The position numbers were made by a program, and so were the translations under genes. From assembly GCF_018866305.1 (NCBI RefSeq), contig NZ_CP076456.1, forward strand, positions 2,108,001-2,172,000: a DNA stretch of 64,000 nucleotides, written 5' to 3'. The stretch's first letter is position 1; each line of letters starts with the position of its first letter. Source of the DNA: Arthrobacter sunyaminii. GTDB taxonomy: Bacteria > Actinomycetota > Actinomycetes > Actinomycetales > Micrococcaceae. This document shows positions 37,878 to 47,119 of this stretch, piece after piece. Under the pieces are notes generated by a model, which did no database searches, was not told the origin of the DNA, and saw only the letters and a list, made by a program, of their open reading frames with translations.

Positions 37878-38912
37878 GTGAATGCCTCCCCTTCCCCTGC
37901 AGCCTCCTCTGCTGCCCGGACAACCGCCCTGCCCGGAGTCCTGATTGCTGCCGCCGCCGTTGTCCCGGCATACCTGGTGCATCTGGTTTTTCCCGGGCTG
38001 CCGGTACTGACCGCAGCCGTGGTACTCGGGCTGGTGGCCGCCAACCTCCCCGGCGTATCCACAGCGGTGGCGGGGCCGCTCAAACCGGGACTGTCCCTGG
38101 CCGCACGGAAGTTTATGCGCACGGGCATCGTGCTGCTGGGGCTCAAAGTGTCGCTGGTGGACATTGCGGGCCTTGGCTGGGCCGCGCTGCTCCTGATCGT
38201 TGCACTGGTGGGGGCGGCCTTTGCCGGCACGTATGCGGTTTGCCGGGCTTTCCGCCTGCCGGGTGCGGAGCCACTGCTGATCGCCTCTGGTTTCTCCATC
38301 TGCGGAGTCTCCGCCATCGGAGCAGTGGCCGCTGCCAGGCGGGTGAGACCGGAGGACACGGTGGTGCCGATAGCACTGGTCACGCTGTGCGGAACACTGG
38401 CCATCGGGGTTCTCCCGCTGCTGGGAACGCTGATGAGCCTGTCTGCCGAGACCTTCGGCATCTGGGCCGGCGCTTCCGTCCACGACGTTGGACAGGTGGT
38501 GGCCACAGCCCAGACCGCCGGCACGTCGGCACTCGCGGCCGCCGTCGTCGTCAAGCTGGCCCGCGTGGTCCTGCTGGCACCGCTGACCGCCGCGGCGGGG
38601 CTCATTCGGCGCCCGGACACGGAGGGAACGGATGACAGGCCCGGGAAGCGCCCTCCCCTGCTTCCCCTGTTTGTCGCCGGGTTCCTGGCACTGATTGTCC
38701 TGCGCACCACCGGTGTGGTTCCGGAGGGCGTCCTGGAGGCGGCTGCGCTGGCCCAGGAGATCCTGTTTGCGGCTGCGCTGTTTGCACTGGGTGCGGCGGT
38801 CCGCTTCCGGGCACTGTTTGCCTCCGGCGCCAGGGCACTCTCAGCGGCGCTCGCCTCCTGGTTCCTCATCGGTGCGCTGGGGCTCGGTCTCGCCGTGATC
38901 CTTTCCCCGTGA
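37878..38912 (+). CDS. YeiH family putative sulfate exporter (UPF0324)
   Basis: 344 residues from a GTG with AGGGTGGA upstream. About ten membrane helices. Conserved family segments are visible: MRTGIVLLGLKVSLVDIAGLG, then GFSICGVSAIGAVAAA, then FGIWAGASVHDVGQVVA. YeiH proteins form an inner-membrane bundle related to bile-acid/Na+ symporter-type folds; export of sulfonates or sulfate has been suggested but not shown generally. It is divergent from the P-type ATPase (167-nt gap). Confidence 0.88.
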   Translation: MNASPSPAASSAARTTALPGVLIAAAAVVPAYLVHLVFPGLPVLTAAVVLGLVAANLPGVSTAVAGPLKPGLSLAARKFMRTGIVLLGLKVSLVDIAGLGWAALLLIVALVGAAFAGTYAVCRAFRLPGAEPLLIASGFSICGVSAIGAVAAARRVRPEDTVVPIALVTLCGTLAIGVLPLLGTLMSLSAETFGIWAGASVHDVGQVVATAQTAGTSALAAAVVVKLARVVLLAPLTAAAGLIRRPDTEGTDDRPGKRPPLLPLFVAGFLALIVLRTTGVVPEGVLEAAALAQEILFAAALFALGAAVRFRALFASGARALSAALASWFLIGALGLGLAVILSP

Positions 38913-39017
38913 CCCCGCGGGAACCGCAGAGCCTTGCCGCCTGTCTCCGGTTCCCCTTACTGTTTCCATCAGTTGATTCCGCAGCTGCGCAGGATGAGGT
39001 TGGCCTAGGGGGTATCC

Positions 39018-40661
39018 ATGAGGGGTATCTCCGCCACCGGCAGCATCAAGAGCCTGAGCTACGGCTTGCTTCCGGCAGCGGCCGGACTGGCGTTCTGCGC
39101 AATAATCCTCTGGTGCCTGGCGGGCAACCTCATGTTTCCGCACTACGGGTTCTTCCAGTACAAAACACCGTGGGCGCTCGCCGCCGCCGGAGCAGTGCTT
39201 CTGCTCATGACCGGACTGTACTTTGCCCTGCGGACAGTCCAGCCGGCCCTGCTTCGGCACCGGCTGTTGTCCAGACTGGCGTCGGCAGCGCTGTGGGCGG
39301 GGCTATTCGCCCTGCAGGTTCGGCTGGCCTATGCCGTGCGGCTGCCCGCCGATTGGGATGCCCGCGCCATTTACACCTCGGCTGCCGGTTTGGCCCTGGG
39401 GACGCGGGAGAGCATTGATTCCGGCTACTTTTCACTGAATCCCAACAACATCCTGCTGACCCTGCTGCTGGCGTCCTGGTTCAGCCTCGTCACCTCCCTC
39501 GGCGTCACCAACTTGGAAATGGCTGCCGCCTTTTTGAACGCCGTCGTCCTCTTCGCCGGAATCGCACTGACGTATGCGGCGGCGCGCATGCTCGGCGGGC
39601 GAGCCGTTGCCGCCTTTACGCTGCTGCCCTCCACCATCTTTGTTCTGCTCTCCCCGTGGCTGGGTGTCTTCTACTCAGACACCGCAGGGCTGTTGTTTCC
39701 CGTCCTCATTCTGTGCCTGCTGCTGGCCGCGCAGCGGGCCCGGCGCCTTGCAGTACGAATACCGCTATGGGTCCTCGCCGGGACGGCCGGCGCCGCCGGC
39801 TACGGGATCAAGCCGACCGTGCTCATCTGTCTGCTGGCAGCCGGTATCACTGCTGCCTGTTCCCCGGCACTGCGCGGCCGGGATCGCGGGGCCGGCATCC
39901 TCCTCCTCGGCGCTGCAGTGGTGGCCGGCAGCTTCTTTGCCGGGCACCGGCTCATTACCGCCGTTGAGCAGCAGGGAACGGCCGTGGGCTTCGATGTTGA
40001 AGCCAACCCGAACGCCCTTCCGCCCACCCACTTCCTGAAGGTGGGGGCGCACCTTGTGCCGGGGAAATACGGCCCTCTGTACGGGAGCTACAACGAAGCC
40101 GACGTCCGCAGCACCGCATCCGCGGGTGATCCGCGCGAGAAGTTCCAGCACGGGCTGGACGCCTATGCGGATCGGGTCGCCGCCATGGGCCCGGGCGGCT
40201 ATGTTTCATTCCTCAACAACAAGCTGTTGTGGATCACCGGGGACGGCTCCTTCTTTGCCTGGGGCGAAGGAGTCCTGGACGGCGACGATTATGTGTCCGA
40301 CAACCCCGCTGACCGGAGCATCCAGGACGTCTTCGGTTACGGGAATCCGGGTTTTCCATGGCTCTTTGCGCTGTGGCAGGGAACGTGGTTCATCGTCCTG
40401 GGGCTGGTGGCGGTGCCCCTGTTCCTCCGCACGCCAACCCTTATGCTGCCGGAGGTCTCTGCACTGCGCATTGCACTGCTTGGGCTGCTTGTGTTCCTGC
40501 TCCTGTCAGAAGGCCGGGCCCGCTTCCTGTACCTCTACACGCCATACTTCATCCTGCTGGCCTCACTGTCCTTCTTCGCCGTCATGGACCGGATGTCAGG
40601 CGGCCGGAACGCCGGGACCGCCGGGCCGGCCCACAGCAAAGGACGGGAAGTGATTGAATGA
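39018..40661 (+). CDS. Polytopic membrane protein, GT-C-like glycosyltransferase candidate
   Basis: 547 residues, about 12 predicted membrane helices. The first extracytoplasmic loop holds DWDARAIYTSA (about residues 112-122) with an Asp-x-Asp pair, the position where GT-C enzymes carry catalytic acid residues. A long soluble loop (about residues 325-420, NALPPTHFLKVGAHLVPGKY) follows helix 8. GT-C proteins use lipid-linked sugars to glycosylate wall polymers or proteins. Its stop is 4 nt before the pepN GTG, or overlaps the TTG alternative, suggesting coupled translation. Function is inferred. Confidence 0.7.
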   Translation: MRGISATGSIKSLSYGLLPAAAGLAFCAIILWCLAGNLMFPHYGFFQYKTPWALAAAGAVLLLMTGLYFALRTVQPALLRHRLLSRLASAALWAGLFALQVRLAYAVRLPADWDARAIYTSAAGLALGTRESIDSGYFSLNPNNILLTLLLASWFSLVTSLGVTNLEMAAAFLNAVVLFAGIALTYAAARMLGGRAVAAFTLLPSTIFVLLSPWLGVFYSDTAGLLFPVLILCLLLAAQRARRLAVRIPLWVLAGTAGAAGYGIKPTVLICLLAAGITAACSPALRGRDRGAGILLLGAAVVAGSFFAGHRLITAVEQQGTAVGFDVEANPNALPPTHFLKVGAHLVPGKYGPLYGSYNEADVRSTASAGDPREKFQHGLDAYADRVAAMGPGGYVSFLNNKLLWITGDGSFFAWGEGVLDGDDYVSDNPADRSIQDVFGYGNPGFPWLFALWQGTWFIVLGLVAVPLFLRTPTLMLPEVSALRIALLGLLVFLLLSEGRARFLYLYTPYFILLASLSFFAVMDRMSGGRNAGTAGPAHSKGREVIE

Positions 40662-40665
40662 ACAT

Positions 40666-43272
40666 GTGTCGAACCAAAATCTGCGTCGTGACGAAGCCGC
40701 CGCCCGCTCAGCCCTCATATCCGTTGACGCCTACGATGTCGATCTTGACCTGAGCAGCGCGGAAGATCCGGAAACCGGGGGCTTCCGCTCCCGCAGCACC
40801 GTTACCTTCCGCTGCGCCGAGCCGGGGGCCGCTACCTTCCTGGACTTCATCCACGGTGGTGTCCATTCGGTTGTCCTGAACGGCAGGGAACTGCCGCTGG
40901 ACTCTGCCGTCGACGGCACCCGTGTCCACCTGCCGGGACTGGAGCTCGAAAACACGGTCACGGTGGAGGGCACCGCCCTGTACAGCCGCAGCGGCGAAGG
41001 GATGCACCGGTTCACGGATCCGGCCGACGGCCGCACCTATCTGTACACGCAGTACGAGCCGGCCGACGCCCGGCGGGTGTTCGCCAACTTCGAGCAGCCG
41101 GACCTCAAGGCCAGCTTCACGTTCCACGTCACTGCGCCGTCGGCCTGGGAAGTTGCTTCGAACGGTGTGGAAACCAACCGCACGGAGCTCGACAGCGGCT
41201 TCAGCCGCTGGGATTTTGCCCCCACCCAGCGCATTTCCACCTACATCACCACGGTCCTGGCCGGACCGTACTTCAAAGCAGAGGACGCCTGGTCCACCAC
41301 CCTGCCGGACGGTTCCGTCCTCGACATTCCCCTGGGCGCCTACTGCCGGTCCTCACTGGCCGAACATTTTGACCCGCAGAACATCTTCGAGATCACCAAA
41401 CAGGGGCTGGCGTACTTCCACGAGCTGTTTGCCTACCCCTACCCGTTCGGCAAGTACGATCAGGCCTTCGTCCCCGAGTACAACCTCGGTGCCATGGAGA
41501 ACCCCGGCCTGGTGACGTTCACGGAGTCATACGTCTTCCGGTCCAAAGCCACCGAAGCGCAGTACGAGGCGCGGGCCAACACCATCCTGCACGAGATGGC
41601 GCACATGTGGTTCGGTGACCTGGTGACCATGAAGTGGTGGGACGACCTGTGGCTGAAGGAGTCCTTCGCCGATTACATGGGCGCCCTTGCCGTGGACCAG
41701 GCAACCGGGTTTACCAACTCATGGGTCAGTTTCGCTAACCGGCGCAAGGCCTGGGCGTACACCCAGGACCAGCTGCCCACCACGCACCCAATCGTCGCGG
41801 ACATCACCGACTTGGAAGCGGCCAAGCAGAACTTCGACGGCATCACGTATGCCAAGGGCGCCTCCGTCCTCAAGCAGCTGGTGGCCTACGTGGGCTTCGA
41901 TGCGTTTATCAATGCAGCGCGCGGCTACTTCCGCGACCATGCCTACGGCAACACCACGCTCTCGGACCTGCTCAGTGCCCTGACTGTTGCTTCGGGCCGC
42001 GACATGGGTGCCTGGTCGCGGCGGTGGCTGCAGACGGCAGGGGTGCCGCTGCTGACCACGGAGGTGGAAACGGACGACGACGGCGTCATCACTTCCCTCA
42101 CGATCGTCCAGAACGCACCCGATCCCGTCAGCGGGGAACAGGTTCCCCGGCCGCACCGCCTGCGGATTGGTCTGTATAACCCGGATGCTGCGGGTGCGCT
42201 GGTGCGCACCGGGAGCGTGGAAATCGACGTCGACGGTCCCCGTACCGCGGTACCCGAGCTTCTGGGCAAGCCGCGGCCCGCACTGCTGCTGCTCAATGAC
42301 GAGGACCTCACCTACGCCAAGGTCCGTTTCGACTCCGATTCGCTGCAGGTCCTGATGCAGAACCTGGGCCGGATCCCTGACCCGCTGGCCCGCGCGGTGT
42401 GCTTCTCTGCCCTGTGGAACGGCGTCCGGGACGGGATTATCAGTGCCCGCGACTATCTTCGGCTCATCGTGCATGCTGCCCCGGCCGAGACGGGCTCCGG
42501 TGTGCTGCAGGTCCTCTTGGACAACTCCCGGTTCGCCGTGGAGCGGTATGCCCCGGCAGAGGACCGCAGCGACCTGCGCGAAGTGCTCTACTCGCTGGTG
42601 GTTGACCAGCTTCAGCAGGCGGAGCCCGGAAGCGACCGCCAGCTGGTCTGGGCCCGCAACGCCGCCATGCTGGGCCGCCACAGCGACGCCCACACGGAGC
42701 TGCTGCGCGGCCTCCTGCAGGGAACGGCCACCGTACCGGGCCTCACTGTGGACTCGGACCTGCGATGGCTGCTGTGGCAGGCGCTGGCCGCCACCTCAAA
42801 TGCCACCCGCGCTGAGCTGGAAGCGGAACTGGAGCGGGACACCACGGCATCGGGCCGGGTGGGCTACACGACTGCAGCGGCCGCCTTCCCCGAGCCCGCG
42901 GTCAAGGCAGCCGCCTGGCAGGACGCCGTGCATTCGGACGAGCTGTCCAACCAGCTGCTCTCGGCCACCATTGAGGGATTCACCATCGGCAGCATTGAGA
43001 TGCTGTCCGCCTTCTCCGCGGATTACTTTGCTTCCCTCACCCTGGTCTGGAGCTCACGCAGCATCGGGCAGGCCAGCCGGGTGGTTACCGGCCTCTTCCC
43101 CGGGGCGCAGGATTTGCCTGAGCACATGGTTCCCGCCGATCATCCTGTCCTGGTGGCGAGCATGGACTGGCTCGAAGCCAACCCGCAGGCACCGGCTGCC
43201 CTGCGCCGGATCATTATCGAGCAGCAGGACCAGTTGCTGCGGGCGCTGCGGGCCCAGGCAGCCGGCAGATAG
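40666..43272 (+). CDS. pepN: Aminopeptidase N (M1 metallopeptidase)
   Basis: 868 residues from the GTG at 40666 (SNQNLRRDEAAARSALIS matches the actinobacterial start); a TTG at 40654 would add 4 residues and overlap the previous gene. The M1 substrate-anchor GAMENPGLV precedes the zinc motif HEMAHMWFGD (His at about residue 309), with the third ligand Glu in LWLKESFADY. A long C-terminal ERAP1-like helical domain completes it. It removes N-terminal residues from peptides, so it can process fragments released by the proteasome. Confidence 0.95.
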   Translation: MSNQNLRRDEAAARSALISVDAYDVDLDLSSAEDPETGGFRSRSTVTFRCAEPGAATFLDFIHGGVHSVVLNGRELPLDSAVDGTRVHLPGLELENTVTVEGTALYSRSGEGMHRFTDPADGRTYLYTQYEPADARRVFANFEQPDLKASFTFHVTAPSAWEVASNGVETNRTELDSGFSRWDFAPTQRISTYITTVLAGPYFKAEDAWSTTLPDGSVLDIPLGAYCRSSLAEHFDPQNIFEITKQGLAYFHELFAYPYPFGKYDQAFVPEYNLGAMENPGLVTFTESYVFRSKATEAQYEARANTILHEMAHMWFGDLVTMKWWDDLWLKESFADYMGALAVDQATGFTNSWVSFANRRKAWAYTQDQLPTTHPIVADITDLEAAKQNFDGITYAKGASVLKQLVAYVGFDAFINAARGYFRDHAYGNTTLSDLLSALTVASGRDMGAWSRRWLQTAGVPLLTTEVETDDDGVITSLTIVQNAPDPVSGEQVPRPHRLRIGLYNPDAAGALVRTGSVEIDVDGPRTAVPELLGKPRPALLLLNDEDLTYAKVRFDSDSLQVLMQNLGRIPDPLARAVCFSALWNGVRDGIISARDYLRLIVHAAPAETGSGVLQVLLDNSRFAVERYAPAEDRSDLREVLYSLVVDQLQQAEPGSDRQLVWARNAAMLGRHSDAHTELLRGLLQGTATVPGLTVDSDLRWLLWQALAATSNATRAELEAELERDTTASGRVGYTTAAAAFPEPAVKAAAWQDAVHSDELSNQLLSATIEGFTIGSIEMLSAFSADYFASLTLVWSSRSIGQASRVVTGLFPGAQDLPEHMVPADHPVLVASMDWLEANPQAPAALRRIIIEQQDQLLRALRAQAAGR

Positions 43273-43292
43273 ACAGACAGGCGGCAGAGGGC

Positions 43293-43628
43293 TCAGCGGT
43301 CCAGCTTGGCTACGGTCAGCAGCACCGCTGAGTCTTCCACCGCCTCCAGGGAGTGCCGCGCCTGGGGCACTATCAACAGGTCCCCGGCGGATCCTTCCCA
43401 GGAGTGACCTTCGGCCAGCAGCCGAACACGCCCTTTGAGCACGTGAATGGTCGCTTCACCGGGATTATCGTGCTCGTCCAGAACAAATCCGGCGTTCAGG
43501 GCGATGATTGTTTGCCGAAGCACGTGTTCATGTCCGCCGTAAACGGTCTGGGCGCTGCGGCCGCTGGAAGCTTCGCCGGCAATCTGCAGCTGGTTCCGCG
43601 CCAATGCGGTGAGAGACTTTTTTTCCAT
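43293..43628 (-). CDS. Small cupin-domain protein
   Basis: 111 residues. A single cupin fold: HEHVLRQTIIALNAG and the first motif G-x5-HDNPGEATIHVLKGRVRL, then the second motif GDLLIVPQARHSLEAVEDS. Both motifs keep His residues that could bind a metal. The bicupin members are enzymes, but short single cupins are often regulators or sugar-binding; no function can be assigned. It lies convergent to pepN with a 20-nt gap, and upstream is the lipoate ligase gene (85 nt). Confidence 0.85.
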   Translation of the reverse strand: MEKKSLTALARNQLQIAGEASSGRSAQTVYGGHEHVLRQTIIALNAGFVLDEHDNPGEATIHVLKGRVRLLAEGHSWEGSAGDLLIVPQARHSLEAVEDSAVLLTVAKLDR

Positions 43629-43713
43629 GCTCGGCAGTCTAGGGCAGGGACAGCATCGGCGACAGCAGCATCATCGTGCCGGTGAGTCCACCGGCACGAT
43701 GACCGCAAGCTGG

Positions 43714-44793
43714 TCAGGGAACGCGGTTGAGCCATTCATCCGTGCCGAACTTGTCAGCAACCTTCTTCTCGGCGAGGGCCATCTCCTCGTCGGTGATGCC
43801 GGCCGGCACAGCACCGTAGCGCGCGGTGAAGGTCTCCATCATCGTCTTGATGATCTCCTCCCGGGTCAGTCCGGTCTGGCGGCGGAGCGGGTCAACCCGT
43901 TTCTTGGCACTGGTGGTGCCCTTGTCAGACAATTTTTCCTTGCCGATCCGCAGGACTTCAAGCATCTTGTCGGCATCGATGTCATAGGACATGGTCACGT
44001 GGTGCAGCATGCCGCCGCTGCTGAAGCGCTTCTGGGCTGCCCCGCCTATTTTGCCCTGATCCGTGGCGATGTCATTGAGCGGCTGATACCAGGCCTTGAT
44101 GCCAAGTTTTTCCAGCGATTCCATCACCCAGGCGTCCAAGAAGGGATAGGACTCGGCAAAGCTGAGTCCGTCCACCAGGGACTGCGGAACATAGATCGAA
44201 TAGGTGATGGCATTGCCGTGTTCCATGAACATGGCCCCGCCGCCGGAAATGCGGCGAACCACCGTTACCCCGTGCTTCCGGGCTCCCTGCGGATCCACTT
44301 CGTTGCGCAGCGACTGGAAGCTGCCGATCACCACGGACGGTGTCTCCCATTCCCAGAACCGCAGCGTGGGGTTCCGTTTTCCGGATCCCACTTCTTCGGC
44401 CAGCACCTCGTCCATGGCCACGTGCATGGCGGTGGGCAGCGGTGTGGGGCCGATGATTTCCCACTGATGATCATTCCAGCCCGTGGCCTTGGCCAGGGCC
44501 CGGCGGACGGCGGTGGCAATGGCCTCCGGGGAGAAGCCAAACAGGACCGCTTCGGCGGGAAGGTTTGCCCGGACCGCTGCGGCAATATCTGCTCCGGTTG
44601 CGTCAGCCGGGAGTCCTTCCAAAGCCGCATTGATATCGGCCAGAGCATCATCGGGTTCCAGGAAGAAGTCCCCGCTGAGCGAGACGTCTGCCAGTTTTCC
44701 GTCACGGACCTCCAGGTCCACCACCACGAGTTTTCCGCCAACTACCTTGAACTCTCCGTGCAGTCGGCCGCTGTCCTGTTCCCTGCTGCTCAT
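43714..44793 (-). CDS. Lipoate--protein ligase with N-terminal accessory domain
   Basis: 359 residues. Residues 15-95 (KLVVVDLEVRDGKLADVSLS ... AALEGLPADATG) resemble the accessory domain that is C-terminal in E. coli LplA and a separate protein (LplB) in Thermoplasma; here it precedes the catalytic BPL/LplA domain. The catalytic part has VVRRISGGGAMF (about 178-189) and the lipoyl-AMP lysine K248 in GKIGGAAQKR. It should activate lipoate with ATP and attach it to E2 and GcvH lysines. The reverse domain order is notable. A terminator of rpmE2 separates the two genes. Confidence 0.88.
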   Translation of the reverse strand: MSSREQDSGRLHGEFKVVGGKLVVVDLEVRDGKLADVSLSGDFFLEPDDALADINAALEGLPADATGADIAAAVRANLPAEAVLFGFSPEAIATAVRRALAKATGWNDHQWEIIGPTPLPTAMHVAMDEVLAEEVGSGKRNPTLRFWEWETPSVVIGSFQSLRNEVDPQGARKHGVTVVRRISGGGAMFMEHGNAITYSIYVPQSLVDGLSFAESYPFLDAWVMESLEKLGIKAWYQPLNDIATDQGKIGGAAQKRFSSGGMLHHVTMSYDIDADKMLEVLRIGKEKLSDKGTTSAKKRVDPLRRQTGLTREEIIKTMMETFTARYGAVPAGITDEEMALAEKKVADKFGTDEWLNRVP

Positions 44794-44814
44794 TTGGGTT
44801 TCCTTCTCCGCATG

Positions 44815-44849
44815 TAAAAAGACCCGCCCGGAAATGCCGGGCGGGTCTT
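44815..44849 (-). terminator. Intrinsic terminator of rpmE2
   Basis: On the minus strand AAGACCCGCCCGG and CCGGGCGGGTCTT form a 13-bp stem with a 5-nt loop, followed by TTTTTAC. It is 36 nt after the rpmE2 stop and before the lplA start, so it ends rpmE2 transcription. Confidence 0.92.
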
Positions 44850-44885
44850 CTCAGTCTAGAACCTGTGCTGTTCGTTACGAACGAA

Positions 44886-45143
44886 TTACTTCTTGCCGCC
44901 GAAGCCCTTGAAGCGTGCGTTGAAGCGCTCGACACGGCCGGCGGAGTCCATGATGCGCTGCTTGCCCGTGTAGAACGGGTGCGACGCGGAGGAGATTTCC
45001 ACCTCGATGAGGGGGTAGGTGTTGCCGTCTTCCCACTCGATCGTCTTGGCGGACGTAGCCGTGGAGTTGGTCAGGAACGAGGTGTCGGACGCGAGATCGC
45101 GGAAAACAACCGGGCCGTACTTGGGGTGGATATCAGACTTCAA
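44886..45143 (-). CDS. rpmE2: 50S ribosomal protein bL31, type B
   Basis: 85 residues from the TTG at 45143, with GAAGG 8 nt upstream; it gives the family start [18 protein letters not shown]. The sequence has no CxxC pair, so this is the zinc-free type B L31, which replaces the zinc-binding paralogue when zinc is scarce in many bacteria. The second part [22 protein letters not shown] matches the family end. The unusual TTG start and a ~100-nt leader with a hairpin suggest translational control. A zinc-responsive Zur box is not evident upstream. Confidence 0.93.
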   Translation of the reverse strand: MKSDIHPKYGPVVFRDLASDTSFLTNSTATSAKTIEWEDGNTYPLIEVEISSASHPFYTGKQRIMDSAGRVERFNARFKGFGGKK

Positions 45144-45275
45144 TGTATTACCTTCTTTTGGTGCCTGGATTTTGCCAGGCACTGGTGGTTGAAAGCTTGG
45201 AATGCCCCCGCACTGCACAACGAAGCGCATGTACAGGGATCAGCAATTCAGCATACCGCATTCGGGGCTGCGGGT
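45144..45275 (-). promoter_or_regulatory. rpmE2 promoter and structured 5' leader
   Basis: A promoter candidate (TTAACC at 45273-45278, TATGCT at 45250-45255, 17-nt spacer) would start transcription near 45243, giving a leader of about 100 nt. A perfect 8-bp hairpin GTGCCTGG/CCAGGCAC (45161-45168 with 45175-45182, 6-nt loop) sits just before the ribosome site. Predicted L31 leader RNAs are known in actinobacteria; this may be one. Confidence 0.55.
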
Positions 45276-45298
45276 TAAAGCCGGCGGGCGGGCAGTGC

Positions 45299-46204
45299 CT
45301 ACGACGCCCAGGCACTGTTGACGGCGGTGATGCTTGAAGCGATGCCGCGGGTCTGCCCGGTGAGTTCAAACCGCACCGGGCGGTACCAGTCGTCAAGCCA
45401 CAGCGTTACCGCGGTGGGCATCATGTCATCCGCCGCAGGGTCCACAGAACGGTAGCCGCTGATTTTGGTGCGGACCCCGCCGTCAAGGACAGCAGCGTAA
45501 TCCACCTCGACGGATTCGGTGCCGTCAAGCATCTCGGCGACGCGGTCCGGGTTCACGGTGAGCTCCGCAGCGCGGGCCAGCACCGCCGCATAGGCCTCCT
45601 CGGGCGTTCCCGTTGCCTTGGCGCTGACCCTGCCGCCGCCGGTGTCCACGCTTCCTCCGCCGGCTCCCGACGTGACCACCAGCCCCGTGTCCGGGCTCTC
45701 CAGGGTGAGGGAGAACTCCGGCGCCGTGGTGAAGTCCACGGTGTGCGTCCCCTGCGGTATCCAGCTCGACGACGTCGTGAGGGTTTGGGTTCCACCCCCG
45801 CCGGCAGTCATAGCCGCCCGCACACAATCCCCTGCTTCACCGGCAGGCATCCGTGCCTCATCACGACGCAGCAGAAACTGGCAGGCGTCCTGGACCGGCT
45901 GGGACATGCCGACTTGGCTGCCGGCAACCCCCACTTTAAGTGGCTCCGGGGTGGGCGCTGCGGTGGGGGTCTCGGTCATGACGGGCGCGGGCGCAGGGGT
46001 ACGGCTCTGCGTTGGCACGGGAGCAGCGGGCGAGGCTGACACCACTTCCCTGGCCCGTGCCTGATCCGCAGTAGGGCCGCATGCCGTGACGGTCAATGCA
46101 GCAGCCACCAGGAACACGACAGCGCCCGGACGAGACGCCCGGACAGCTGCAGGCAGGACTAAACCCGCCCGGCTGCCGGAGTCCTGCAAGGGTCCGCGCT
46201 TCAT
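45299..46204 (-). CDS. Lipoprotein of unknown function
   Basis: 301 residues. AGGAAGGG lies 7 nt before the ATG, fixing the start. A hydrophobic segment ends in a lipobox (LTVTAC, Cys42) after an unusually long basic N-region, then a Thr/Pro/Ala-rich linker (about 50-90). The soluble domain (about 95-301) contains alternating strands and ends with WYRPVRFELTGQTRG, a layout similar to LppX/LprG-type lipid-binding lipoproteins, but no motif proves it. It is convergent with nothing close and lies alone between rpmE2 and the SpoU gene. Confidence 0.75.
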   Translation of the reverse strand: MKRGPLQDSGSRAGLVLPAAVRASRPGAVVFLVAAALTVTACGPTADQARAREVVSASPAAPVPTQSRTPAPAPVMTETPTAAPTPEPLKVGVAGSQVGMSQPVQDACQFLLRRDEARMPAGEAGDCVRAAMTAGGGGTQTLTTSSSWIPQGTHTVDFTTAPEFSLTLESPDTGLVVTSGAGGGSVDTGGGRVSAKATGTPEEAYAAVLARAAELTVNPDRVAEMLDGTESVEVDYAAVLDGGVRTKISGYRSVDPAADDMMPTAVTLWLDDWYRPVRFELTGQTRGIASSITAVNSAWAS

Positions 46205-46303
46205 ACAAGAGCCCTTCCTGGGTTGTGAACACCGCCCAGTGTTCCACCATCAACGGCAGAGGGTAAGAGTAGGAGCCAAAGCGTGCGAGACGGACCAAAA
46301 ACC

Positions 46304-47119
46304 TTACTGCTGGGACCGGGCCCGGCATTCCCAGAAGGCCACGGCGCTGGCGGCAGCGACGTTCAGGGAATCCACGCCCCCGCTCATCGGAATGCGGACG
46401 GTAAGGTCCACGGCGGAAAGGGTTCCCGCGGCGAGGCCGTCCCCTTCGGTTCCAAGCACCAGGGCGAGGCGCTCATCGCGGCGCGAGCTGAGCTCGTCCA
46501 GGGTCAGGGAGTCCTCAGCCAGCGCCAGCGCAGCAGTGACGAAACCGGCCTTCCGCAGGACTTCCAACTGGCCGGGCCACTGTGTCAGGCGCACCCACGG
46601 CACCTGGAACACGGTCCCCATGCTGACCCGGATTGCCCGCCGGTACAGCGGGTCCGCGCAGCGGGGGCTGACCAGTACGGCGTCCACGCCCAGCGCCGCG
46701 GCGGACCGGAAGATCGCCCCGATGTTGGTGTGGTCCACAATGTCTTCCAGCACAGCCACCCGGCGGGCTCCCGCCAGCAGGGGCTCCAGCTCCAGCGGCG
46801 CCGGCCGTTCCATGGCTGCCAGTGCACCGCGGTGCAGGTGGAACCCGGTGATTTCCTCCAGGACGTCCGCGGTTCCCACGTAGGCAGGCACCTCGGGGTA
46901 CCGGTCCAGGAGGTCCTGGAGGTCCGGAATCCACTTCTCGGCGAGGAAAAAGGAGCGCGGCCGGTGTCCTGCGTCCAGTGCCCGGCGAAGCACCTTGGAG
47001 GATTCGGCAATATACATGCCTTCTTCAGGTTCCCGGCGGCGGCGCAGGGCGGTGTCGGTTAGGCCGGTGTAGTCGGCCACACGCGGATCGGCTGCTGATT
47101 TCAGATAGTGGAGGGTCAC
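46304..47119 (-). CDS. SpoU/TrmH family RNA methyltransferase
   Basis: 271 residues from a GTG directly after the TSUP gene stop. The N-terminal L30e-like RNA-binding part (MYIAESSKVLRRALDAG) is followed by a SPOUT knot domain with the three family motifs: VDHTNIGAIFRSAAALG, LVLGTEGDGL, and IPMSGGVDSLNVAAASAVA. The enzyme 2'-O-methylates rRNA or tRNA with SAM; the target base cannot be read. Zero spacing from the upstream exporter gene implies co-transcription. Confidence 0.9.
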   Translation of the reverse strand: MTLHYLKSAADPRVADYTGLTDTALRRRREPEEGMYIAESSKVLRRALDAGHRPRSFFLAEKWIPDLQDLLDRYPEVPAYVGTADVLEEITGFHLHRGALAAMERPAPLELEPLLAGARRVAVLEDIVDHTNIGAIFRSAAALGVDAVLVSPRCADPLYRRAIRVSMGTVFQVPWVRLTQWPGQLEVLRKAGFVTAALALAEDSLTLDELSSRRDERLALVLGTEGDGLAAGTLSAVDLTVRIPMSGGVDSLNVAAASAVAFWECRARSQQ

